From: Treponema sp. | Lineage (GTDB): Bacteria; Spirochaetota; Spirochaetia; Treponematales; Breznakiellaceae | DNA: 12,530 nucleotides | Direction: 5' to 3' | NCBI GenBank assembly: GCA_031281925.1 | Contig: JAITES010000060.1 | Coordinates: forward strand, 1 to 12,530 | Part shown: positions 1-6,554 of the stretch, piece after piece | Layout of the letters: each line of letters begins with the position of its first letter | Numbering within the stretch: position 1 is the stretch's first letter | Position numbers and translations under genes: made by a program | Notes under the pieces: generated by a model | The model's input: the letters and a program-made list of their open reading frames with translations, nothing else | The model's database searches: none | What the model was told of the DNA's origin: nothing

Positions 1-8
1 ATAAGTAA

Positions 9-36
9 AGAAGAAAAAGGGGCCATTTCCTGCCCC
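9..36 (-). terminator. possible Rho-independent terminator downstream of the Rpn-like remnant
   Basis: Read on the minus strand, GGGGC and GCCCC form a 5-bp GC stem around an 8-nt loop (plus-strand positions 32-36 and 19-23). The stem is followed at once by a T-rich stretch, TTTTTCTTCT. It lies about 30 nt beyond the stop codon of the Rpn-like remnant, where a terminator for that gene would be expected. The stem is short, so confidence is moderate. Confidence 0.45.
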
Positions 37-66
37 AGTCTTTTGACAAGCGGCAGATGTTCTCTA

Positions 67-411
67 TTATTGGGTAAGAGTTTCAATGTCCAGCCCGGTA
101 ACCTGGGCAACTTGTTCAAGGGGCAGCCCTATGTTTATAAGATTTTCGGCTACTTCACGCTTGACCCGCTTTTCACCTATGGCCTCGCCTTCCGCCTTGT
201 ATTTGGCCTCCCATTTGGCAATAAGCCCTGTCCTCTCAAGTACCCGTTCCAGTGTCACATCACTCATCCGTATCGCCTCCTCTACCATTCTCACATTCGC
301 TCTCGCTTAGGTGGGAATGATGTCTCCTGTCACAGTATAAATCCCCCTACTCCGTTCTTCAACCGTATACGATCGGACTTCCCGACGGTTATTGATACAT
401 GTATGGTGAAT
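67..411 (-). pseudogene. remnant of an Rpn-like / PD-(D/E)XK-type transposase-related gene
   Basis: The readable C-terminal part (67-294, from a GTG, 75 aa) has the look of the C-terminal tail of the Rpn/PD-(D/E)XK 'putative transposase' proteins that are multicopy in Treponema: an E/K-rich helix (WEAKYKAEGEAIGEK), then a segment ending GLPLEQVAQVTGLDIETLTQ. In the same frame upstream, across a TAA at 307-309, the sequence continues with REVRSYTVEERSRGIYTVTG and then DIIPT, which I recall as part of the middle of the same family. A further in-frame stop lies at 412-414. I infer that an internal stretch between the two blocks was lost and that the start and nuclease core are gone, so no functional product is expected. 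The family assignment is from memory of the motif style and was not searched. A short independent protein from the GTG at 294 is possible but less likely. Confidence 0.5.
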
Positions 412-565
412 TCAGCCTTCCTGCACAAGGTCTACAGGGCGTTGCGGATGGGGCCCGTTCCTTCGATATGCAGAAGCCCTGCAGTATTTGCGTATCAATG
501 CTGGCTTTTCATTTTATATTGGATCTGTCTCAATTTTCTTCTAAAAAAGAGTCCTGGTTACCGGC

Positions 566-3500
566 TTACTTCTTCCGGCGTTTCAGTCCGGCGATTGCCA
601 GCAGCGCGGCCGCACACACGGCGCCTATACCGGCAATAAAGGCCCAGGGACTCCGCTTCAAGGCCGGCGGCCTTTCGGCCGGGGAACCGGGGCTCTCAAG
701 TGAAACCGGCGCTTCGTGCGGAGGCGTTTCGGGTTTCTGCTCCGCAACAGGGGTTTCAGCTTTTTGCTCAATGGTGGAAACCGTAGTCTCAGGCGGCAGA
801 GCGGCAGGTTCCGTCTGTGCCTCTGTAGCCGCGGTAGGGAGGATATGCACAGGCGCTTCAAGAGCGGGCTGCGGGGCTTCCGCCACGACTGCAGGCCCCT
901 GGGTCGCCGGTGCAGGCGTTTCAACTGCAGATTGGGGAGTTTCCGTCAGGGTGGGAAGCACGGATTTTTCAATTTCAGGTTTCGTTTCTACAGGGGCCGT
1001 ATCCCGCCCCAAAAATATATCCTGGAGGGGAAGAGTATCCGGTTCCACTGCGGCCACAGGCCCCTGGGCTGCCGGTGCGGGCGTTTCAACTGCGGGCTGC
1101 GGGGTCTCTACCACGACTGCGGGCCGCTGGACCGCCGGTGCAGGTGTTTCAACTACAGGCTGCGGGACTTCCGCCACGGTTGCAGATGGTTGCACGGCGG
1201 GAGCAGGCACTTCAAACACAGGCTGCGGGACTTCCGCCACCACTGCGGGCCGCGGGGCCGCCGGTGCAGGTGTTTCAACTACAGGCTGCGGGACTTCCGC
1301 CACGGTTGCAGACGGTTGCACGGCGGGAGCAGGCGCTTCAACTATGGGCCGCGGGGTTTCCGCTATAACCGGCTGTTGTGCGGCAGGCTCGGGCTCCGGG
1401 CCGGGAGAGGATGCGGGGGGCTCCGAATCTGTTCTGTCCTCTTCTATAACTGTTATGGGTTTGGGTTCCAGCGCTTCGACCTTCGGGGCAGGTTCAATTT
1501 CTTCGGGTTTAGGGCGTTCTGCAGGAGCCACGGCGCCTGTACCGGTATCCCCCGCGGCAAACTGGGGCAGAACCAGGGCAAGCGGTTCGGAGAGAAGGGG
1601 CTGCGGCTGCCGGGGAGCAGCGGCTTGTCTGGCTTCCTGTTCCGCCGCGGCTGCGGCAATGATCTCCGCAGGCTCAAGAGGCGCTGTTTCCTCCGGAACA
1701 GGACGCCGGCTTTCCGTCAGGCTGCCGGATTCTATCTGTACTGCCAGAGAAGGCGCCGATATCAGCTCAAGAGGCATTTCGTCCGTCCGGCCCCCCGTAA
1801 AGGACAGTGTGGATGCAAGGCCTCCGATTCTGGGTACCGGTTCCGCGGACAAGGCTTCAAGAGTCCTCGTCCTTAAACCGGCGTAATAGTTGCCTCCCAG
1901 GGCCCAGGGCGCCGTAGTCAAACGATCCGACAGGGAGAAGCCCCGGCCCCGGTTTTCAAAGAAGGATCCCAGGTACGCATAGTCCCGGGCCAGAGCGGAA
2001 TCCCGGCTCTGCACTTCGGCATACCATCTATCCGACGAAGAAAAATTATTCTCTTCATAATAGGAACGGGCCAGAGACAGCATGGCTACCGGGTTTTCAG
2101 GATCATCCCGCAGGACACGCTGGCTGTACCAGATACTGTCCCGGTAACGCTGTTCCAAAAAAGCCACATTCCCCAGGTTCAGCCAGCCGTCCTCACTGCC
2201 GTCCCGGGCGGCAATGGCGAATTGTTCCTGGGCCTTGCCGAGCATGCCGTAACTGCCGTAAAGCACTCCCAAACGGTTCCGGATTTCCGGATCTTCCCGC
2301 CGGGCAAGCTGTTCCTCGTAGGCCTGTACCTGGGGACGGATCTGGGCGCTCACCCAGGCATCTATCGACCTGTCAAAGGCTTCGGCAACAGTATTTTCCG
2401 AGGGAAGGGCAACCCTGGAAGCCGCTCCGGGGACGCTTACCGGGGGATAGATCTCCCAGGAAGCATGCATGGGATAGATCGCCGCCGCCCCGCGCTGATC
2501 CGCGTCCCGCCATTCCTTGGCACCTATGCGCCATGCACGGTAAAAACCTTCTTTGGGTATCGTTATCTCCAGGGGAACCCAGGCCTTGCCTCCGTGGAAT
2601 ATCAGTTCCTCAGGCGCATAGAAGCTCTTTCGCGCCTCTTCTTCGGTCAAACCCAGATCGAAGGCCATGTAGATATGCCCCGGAATGGTGAGGAAGGCGG
2701 TTTCTATGCCTGCCGACTCCATAAGGGAACTGAAGAGGATTGAAAGATCGTCACAGTCGCCTCCGCGGTACATCAGTGTCTGGTAGGGATAGTTGAGGCT
2801 GTCCAGGCTGCTTGAATTTTCCGACAACTCAATATAGCTGGACGAGGGGTCTATGATGTAGTTTATGCCGTAGGCATTGAGGCTTTCAAACATGCCCAGG
2901 GCAACCTGGATATTCCGCTGAATCTGGGGTCTCTGCCGGTTCTGCACCATGGAACTGACATAGCGGGAAAACCACTGAACCGAAGGGTCACGCGCGGACA
3001 CAAAGGAAGAAGCCCGCCGGTCATCGTCCCAGCTCATGGCATTGCGGTGGAAGATGGGGAGTTCCATGGGAATATCGGCCTGCTTGTTCTGCCCCAGGGC
3101 CCGGTATTCCACGATGATCTTCGCGTTGGCAACGATATTTTCCGTCAGCGACATGACCGATTCGTTGAAAAAGGCGAATACGGGTACCTCAACAGACTCA
3201 CCGGGCTTGAGGGAAGCAGTAATATTGCAGATCTTGGGCTGGCTCATGTAGCGTTCCAGATAGAAAGAAGTCTGGACGCGGGTAATATCCACCTTTTCGT
3301 TATTGGTGATCTTTACCGTGGCAAAGGGGTTCTCATTGTACCAGGAGTAGGATACGGGAAAGACAAACTGCCGGTCCAGGGTATCCGCACGAATCCGCGT
3401 TTCCCTGGAAAACGCCTCGGTCAGGTTGAGGGAGATTCCAAGACCCGCGCTGACGCTATTGATGAAGGGTTCCGGGGAATACGCGTATTGCTTATAAGCG

Positions 3501-3964
3501 CCGTAAACACCGGCGGACAGGGCCGGGCTAATATGATAGACAGCGGCAAGCCTGCCGCCGAAACTGATACCCGAAATACTGCTCTCGTTCCGGGAGGCCG
3601 AGTATAAACCGCCACCGGCATCGGCCTCCAGCGAAAACCGGCTCAGGGGCCGCCAGAAGAAAACCGGACCCAGATGGAAATCGAGAACCTGGGCCGATCC
3701 GCCCCCTATTATCGGCGCATTGAGGTAGCCTCCCTGAAGGGAAACTCCCATAAAGGGAAGAAAACGCCAATCAATCCCCGCCGTTCCGGTAAAACCGGGA
3801 GTCAGACTACTGTTATCCAGGGGAGCATAAAAACCCGGAAAGAAACGGAGCAAAAAACTCTGCTCCGCATGAAGAATGCCGGGCATAGAGAGGGCAAGAA
3901 AAGCGGCAAGAAACACTGCGGACAGGCTCACAAAGCGTCTTTTTTTCCATTTGCGAATAATCAT
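566..3964 (-). CDS. exported barrel / transglutaminase-like / TPR protein with Pro-rich repeat tail and C-terminal membrane anchor
   Basis: Unnamed 1132-aa envelope protein. Visible order: basic N-terminus and hydrophobic signal peptide with likely cleavage after LHA (residue 33); about 8 alternating amphipathic, Gly/aromatic-rich strands resembling a small outer-membrane barrel (35-180); a beta-rich domain (about 200-305); a transglutaminase-like (papain-fold) domain with the catalytic pattern RGGDCDD (Cys404), PGH (His430) and WVPLE (Glu466, at the usual Asp position); TPR-like helices (about 555-670); a Pro/Ala/Glu-rich region (about 755-1104) with 21-residue repeats; and a hydrophobic segment (1105-1126) ending in LKRRKK. 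It is the second gene of an operon, starting 5 nt after the TAG of its paralogue, with GGAG and AGG overlapping that stop, so translational coupling is likely. TGL domains of this type act as peptidases or crosslinkers, but substrate and activity here are unknown. Beyond about residue 670 there is no counterpart in the upstream paralogue. Confidence 0.9.
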   Translation of the reverse strand: MIIRKWKKRRFVSLSAVFLAAFLALSMPGILHAEQSFLLRFFPGFYAPLDNSSLTPGFTGTAGIDWRFLPFMGVSLQGGYLNAPIIGGGSAQVLDFHLGPVFFWRPLSRFSLEADAGGGLYSASRNESSISGISFGGRLAAVYHISPALSAGVYGAYKQYAYSPEPFINSVSAGLGISLNLTEAFSRETRIRADTLDRQFVFPVSYSWYNENPFATVKITNNEKVDITRVQTSFYLERYMSQPKICNITASLKPGESVEVPVFAFFNESVMSLTENIVANAKIIVEYRALGQNKQADIPMELPIFHRNAMSWDDDRRASSFVSARDPSVQWFSRYVSSMVQNRQRPQIQRNIQVALGMFESLNAYGINYIIDPSSSYIELSENSSSLDSLNYPYQTLMYRGGDCDDLSILFSSLMESAGIETAFLTIPGHIYMAFDLGLTEEEARKSFYAPEELIFHGGKAWVPLEITIPKEGFYRAWRIGAKEWRDADQRGAAAIYPMHASWEIYPPVSVPGAASRVALPSENTVAEAFDRSIDAWVSAQIRPQVQAYEEQLARREDPEIRNRLGVLYGSYGMLGKAQEQFAIAARDGSEDGWLNLGNVAFLEQRYRDSIWYSQRVLRDDPENPVAMLSLARSYYEENNFSSSDRWYAEVQSRDSALARDYAYLGSFFENRGRGFSLSDRLTTAPWALGGNYYAGLRTRTLEALSAEPVPRIGGLASTLSFTGGRTDEMPLELISAPSLAVQIESGSLTESRRPVPEETAPLEPAEIIAAAAAEQEARQAAAPRQPQPLLSEPLALVLPQFAAGDTGTGAVAPAERPKPEEIEPAPKVEALEPKPITVIEEDRTDSEPPASSPGPEPEPAAQQPVIAETPRPIVEAPAPAVQPSATVAEVPQPVVETPAPAAPRPAVVAEVPQPVFEVPAPAVQPSATVAEVPQPVVETPAPAVQRPAVVVETPQPAVETPAPAAQGPVAAVEPDTLPLQDIFLGRDTAPVETKPEIEKSVLPTLTETPQSAVETPAPATQGPAVVAEAPQPALEAPVHILPTAATEAQTEPAALPPETTVSTIEQKAETPVAEQKPETPPHEAPVSLESPGSPAERPPALKRSPWAFIAGIGAVCAAALLAIAGLKRRKK
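1049..1363 (-). repeat. 63-bp (21-residue) tandem Pro/Glu repeat with 126-bp higher-order copies
   Basis: Five consecutive units encode residues 868-972 of the 1132-aa protein. The consensus is close to AEVPQPVVETPAPA followed by a variable 7-residue block (VQPSATV, APRPAVV or VQRPAVV). Two further diverged units lie at residues 1007-1038 (about 851-946). Units alternate, giving a 126-bp super-repeat: plus-strand bases 1132-1215 and 1258-1341 are identical at 82 of 84 positions by eye. The regular Pro-x-Pro spacing with acidic residues points to an extended, rod-like linker. The close nucleotide identity suggests recent duplication and possible length variation between strains. Confidence 0.9.
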
Positions 3965-3969
3965 AAAAC

Positions 3970-5904
3970 CTACTCCATCCTGTCAAGAGCGATCTGTTCC
4001 AGACCGCCAAGAGCGCCCCTGTTACCCGGATCCGACTTCAGGGCCTCCCTGAACCAATAGTCCGCTTCATCCAAATTTTTCTCTATCATGGCAAGATTTC
4101 CCAGGTTAACCATGGCCGCCGCATTCCTGTTCATGTTGGCGGAACGTTCGTAAACCTGTTTTGCCTCGGCATACATACCGGAGCGCACGTAGAGCAGGCC
4201 CAACTGGTTGTACCGGGCAGCGGAAGGCCCGTTCGTCTGAATATCGCTAAACACAGCCTGTATCTTTGGCCCGAATTCCGCAACGATATAACGCTGCATG
4301 TCGGTCTCTACCGTCCTGGCAACCATCTCCTCGGAAGGCTTTGCCAAACTTTCTTCACCGGATGATACGGCGGCAGGAGGATAGTTCACCCAAGCGTCCG
4401 CCAGCGCGATAAAATTGACATCTTCTTCGGCGGCAATGGCACTGTTGATGCCGTTAACCGCATTGTACCAGCAGTTGATAAAACCTTCCCTGAAGGGGCT
4501 GAAAGAAACAGGCATCCAGACTTCCCCTCCGATAACGAGGAGATTATCCGGAGAATCAAAGAGGGCCGCGGCTCCTTCCTCGTCTATCCCCAGGGAAAAC
4601 GCAACCACAAAGTCATCATTCAGGGGAATGAGGGCGGAGCTGATCCCCGCGGCTTCCAGACATGAGGCATAGAGCAGGCCCAAATCGTCTATATCGCCCG
4701 ATTTATATGCCAGGGTCTGGAAGGGAAACTGTATGCTGTCTATCTCTTCGGGAGCCCGGTGAAGGTCCCGGTAGGGGTTCTGCGTGTCAAGGGAATCCTG
4801 AATGCCGCTTACCCTGAGACCTTCAAAAAGATACATGGCAAACTGCATATTCCGGTTAAGGCCGGTACGCAGATAATTCCGGGCTATACCGACGATGTAT
4901 TTCTGATAATCCTGAACTTCAGGGGAGCCGGGCGACACAAATACCGCCAGGGCATTGGGATCGCCCCAGCGGAAACTGTTCCGGTTAAAAATCTCCACCA
5001 CAGCTTCCGCCCGGGCGGTTCTCGAAGAACCCAGAAGTTCATACTGAATCAGCACTTCTCCGGGAAAACGGCTGTTCTCGGCAAAATTGTAGACCGCCCT
5101 GGAAAGGTCTGCAAGCAGGGGCAGTTCCGCGGATTTACGCTTATTGATCCGGGAGACCGTCCCGCAGAGAAGCTCGGATGAAGTGTAGTTTCCCGCCCGG
5201 AAACTTACCCGTACATTGCGGATCTCGGCGGTTTCGTTATTGATTATCTTCAGCGTACCGATCTGGTTGGTGCGGTATAATGCCGAAAACACCGGGAATA
5301 TGGGTTCAGACTGACTGAGACTGATCCCCACCCCGTCATCCCGGCGTCCGGTTTCAAAGCTGATCTGGGCGCTTAAGCCCGCATAGACGCCCTCCCAGTT
5401 GGGGTTGGAAGGCTTGTAGTTGTAGACCCTGTAGCCGCCGTTCACATTGATGATGAAATTGGGACTTATCCTGAAACCTCCCTCAAGACCGTAGCGCCAG
5501 AAGGTATTGGCATAGGTCTTGCCGTCGAACATCCCCTGGTAGAGACCAAAGGTGCCCTCCCCCCGGATATTCCAGCGGGAAAAAGGAAGGTAAAAGAGGC
5601 TGAGGTTGATGCCTCCAAAGTAGAGAGAGGCAAGGGAATCCGCCTTGTAAAGGGGAGCGGCGTTTATTCCCGCCTCAATCCCGGCGGAATACCCTATGCC
5701 GAGAGGGTTGGAGAGCGCGCTGGAAATATCAATATCGAAAACCGCATCTCCCCCTCCGCCTATGGTAAAATAATTGGCGCTGTCTCCCATGGGCACTGCA
5801 AGGTAAGGCTTAAAACGGACTGCAAAATCAAGAGCGTGGAGGCGTGGAAAGACGCATATAAATAATAAAAAGACTGTGATGTCTTGCAGGGATCGTCGAG
5901 ACAT
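3970..5904 (-). CDS. exported barrel / degenerate transglutaminase-like / TPR protein, paralogue of the downstream gene
   Basis: Unnamed 644-aa envelope protein, first gene of the minus-strand operon. It has a signal peptide (MSRRSLQ, then a hydrophobic core, likely cleavage after LHA, residue 24); a Gly/aromatic-rich alternating-strand region resembling a small outer-membrane barrel (25-185); a beta-rich domain (about 205-310); a TGL-like domain (about 330-480); and TPR-like helices (about 560-635), after which it ends. It lines up along its length with residues 34-640 of the downstream protein, with an offset of one residue across the TGL core. The catalytic positions are replaced: KSGDIDD has Ile405 for Cys, Asp431 stands for His, and WMPVS has Ser467 for Glu. 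The fold is probably kept for binding or scaffolding while catalysis is lost. Cys247 aligns with Cys246 of the paralogue. The start is ATG at 5904, directly behind a TATAAT. Confidence 0.9.
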   Translation of the reverse strand: MSRRSLQDITVFLLFICVFPRLHALDFAVRFKPYLAVPMGDSANYFTIGGGGDAVFDIDISSALSNPLGIGYSAGIEAGINAAPLYKADSLASLYFGGINLSLFYLPFSRWNIRGEGTFGLYQGMFDGKTYANTFWRYGLEGGFRISPNFIINVNGGYRVYNYKPSNPNWEGVYAGLSAQISFETGRRDDGVGISLSQSEPIFPVFSALYRTNQIGTLKIINNETAEIRNVRVSFRAGNYTSSELLCGTVSRINKRKSAELPLLADLSRAVYNFAENSRFPGEVLIQYELLGSSRTARAEAVVEIFNRNSFRWGDPNALAVFVSPGSPEVQDYQKYIVGIARNYLRTGLNRNMQFAMYLFEGLRVSGIQDSLDTQNPYRDLHRAPEEIDSIQFPFQTLAYKSGDIDDLGLLYASCLEAAGISSALIPLNDDFVVAFSLGIDEEGAAALFDSPDNLLVIGGEVWMPVSFSPFREGFINCWYNAVNGINSAIAAEEDVNFIALADAWVNYPPAAVSSGEESLAKPSEEMVARTVETDMQRYIVAEFGPKIQAVFSDIQTNGPSAARYNQLGLLYVRSGMYAEAKQVYERSANMNRNAAAMVNLGNLAMIEKNLDEADYWFREALKSDPGNRGALGGLEQIALDRME

Positions 5905-5911
5905 ACTACAG

Positions 5912-5940
5912 ATTATACTACAAAACGAAAAAAAAACATA
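5912..5940 (-). promoter_or_regulatory. putative promoter of the TGL/TPR operon, with T9 tract and very short leader
   Basis: On the minus strand a perfect TATAAT lies at 5917-5912, only 7 nt before the ATG at 5904. At a 17-nt distance the -35 position (5940-5935) reads TATGTT, a poor match. A run of nine T (5936-5928) covers the -35/spacer boundary. Transcription from this -10 would start within a base or two of the ATG, giving a leaderless mRNA, and no Shine-Dalgarno is present. A weaker alternative is TTGGTT (5965-5960), a 17-nt spacer, then TATATG (5942-5937), which would give a leader of roughly 25 nt containing the T tract. Confidence 0.5.
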
Positions 5941-5974
5941 TATTAAGAGATTGCTTCGAAACCAACCTGAGTTT

Positions 5975-6003
5975 TTGAAAATATTCCCGATATATGATAT
6001 AGT
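5975..6003 (+). promoter_or_regulatory. putative ndk promoter, abutting the start codon
   Basis: TTGAAA (5975-5980) and TATAGT (5998-6003) are separated by exactly 17 nt, a good sigma-70 type match. The ATG of ndk begins 9 nt after the -10 hexamer, so the expected start point is at or within about 2 nt of the initiation codon. The AGGA at 6007-6010 is only 1 nt from the ATG, too close to act as a normal Shine-Dalgarno. The promoter sits back to back with that of the minus-strand TGL operon. Confidence 0.5.
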
Positions 6004-6011
6004 TACAGGAT

Positions 6012-6470
6012 ATGAATGATACTCAAAGTCAAAAAACCCTGGTTTTATTCAAGCCGGGCGTGCTCCAGAGGCGGATTGCAGGAGAAATTTTGAACCGTTT
6101 TGAGCGGAAAGGCCTCAAAATTATAGCCATGAAGCTTCTGCGGATGGATAAACCTATGGTAGAAGCCCACTATGCGGAACACAAGGGCAAGGATTTTTAC
6201 GAAAAACTGGTAGAATATACCCTTACAGGCCCGGTTCTCGCCATGATCCTGGAGGGAGACGAGGCGGTCATGATTGTCCGCCGGCTTATCGGCCCTACCA
6301 GCATAGACAGTTCCCTGCCGGGAACCATCCGGGGGGATTTTGCGGCCCATACCCGCCTCAACATTATCCATGCATCCGATTCCCCGGAAAGCGCGGGCCG
6401 GGAGATGGCTCTCTTCTTCAGGCCCGAAGAGATCTGCGAATGGACGGACGGTAACTCCCCCTGGTTTTGA
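6012..6470 (+). CDS. ndk: nucleoside diphosphate kinase
   Basis: Transfers the gamma-phosphate from one nucleoside triphosphate to another nucleoside diphosphate through a phosphohistidine, balancing NTP and dNTP pools in the cytosol. The 152-aa product shows the family hallmarks: LVLFKPG near the N-terminus (Lys14), HYAEHKGKDFY (54-63), RRLIGPT, PGTIRGDF (103-110), and the active-site signature NIIHASDS with phosphorylated His120. The conserved KPD of the phosphate-binding start is KPG here, which is atypical. The tail after FFRPEEI is longer than in typical bacterial enzymes of about 140 aa and ends in an aromatic WF, as in the longer, eukaryote-like form. The ATG at 6012 is the only suitable start. 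Likely monocistronic: it has its own promoter and a candidate terminator follows. Assignment is firm; kinase activity is inferred from the retained histidine. Confidence 0.97.
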   Translation: MNDTQSQKTLVLFKPGVLQRRIAGEILNRFERKGLKIIAMKLLRMDKPMVEAHYAEHKGKDFYEKLVEYTLTGPVLAMILEGDEAVMIVRRLIGPTSIDSSLPGTIRGDFAAHTRLNIIHASDSPESAGREMALFFRPEEICEWTDGNSPWF

Positions 6471-6489
6471 CCGGGGAACCGGTTTCAAA
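6466..6489 (+). other. small hairpin spanning the ndk stop codon
   Basis: TTTGA-CCGG (6466-6474) can pair with CCGG (6479-6482) and TCAAA (6485-6489), with a GGAA loop and a 2-nt TT bulge. It includes the TGA stop. There is no T tract directly after it, so it is more likely a 3'-end stability element or chance than a terminator. Confidence 0.3.
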
Positions 6490-6496
6490 TCCGCAG

Positions 6497-6533
6497 CGCA
6501 AAGCCGGCGATGCCTTGCGGCAGAGTTTTTTTT
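6497..6533 (+). terminator. candidate ndk terminator overlapping the next promoter
   Basis: CGCAA (6497-6501) pairs with TTGCG (6515-6519). An inner GC/GC pair (6503-6504 with 6512-6513) follows after an A/C mismatch, with a 7-nt loop. Six bases later there is a run of eight T (6526-6533). A shorter alternative stem is TGCC/GGCA around TTGC (6511-6522), three bases before the same T run. The spacing before the T run in the first fold is slightly long, hence moderate confidence. Confidence 0.5.
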
Positions 6534-6543
6534 GAAATATAAT
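6515..6543 (+). promoter_or_regulatory. putative promoter of the GGDEF-ffh operon
   Basis: TTGCGG (6515-6520), a 17-nt spacer and a perfect TATAAT (6538-6543). The ATG at 6555 follows 11 nt after the -10, so the predicted leader is only about 5 nt, and no convincing Shine-Dalgarno precedes it. The -35 lies in the 3' arm of the candidate ndk terminator and the eight-T run lies in the spacer, so terminator and promoter use the same bases. Confidence 0.55.
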
Positions 6544-6554
6544 CATACCGGATC

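Noticed and set aside
412..565. Small RNA or short gene between the remnant and the envelope operon
   Set aside because: No hairpin-T combination, tRNA-like fold or open frame with a ribosome binding site could be supported.
541..566. T-run after the 1132-aa gene as a terminator
   Set aside because: On the minus strand six T follow, but the only stem before them is four base pairs with a bulge and a 3-nt loop (CCGG-TAA-CCAGG), too weak to call.
43..639. Plus-strand open frame of 198 codons over the left edge
   Set aside because: It runs antisense to the Rpn-like remnant and into the Pro-rich gene, with no start signal or recognisable domain.
399..1886. Long plus-strand open frame (495 codons) antisense to the Pro-rich tail
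   Set aside because: It mirrors the GC-rich repetitive Pro/Ala/Glu codons of the minus-strand gene and translates to low-complexity Gly/Ser/Ala/Thr with no domain or ribosome binding site.
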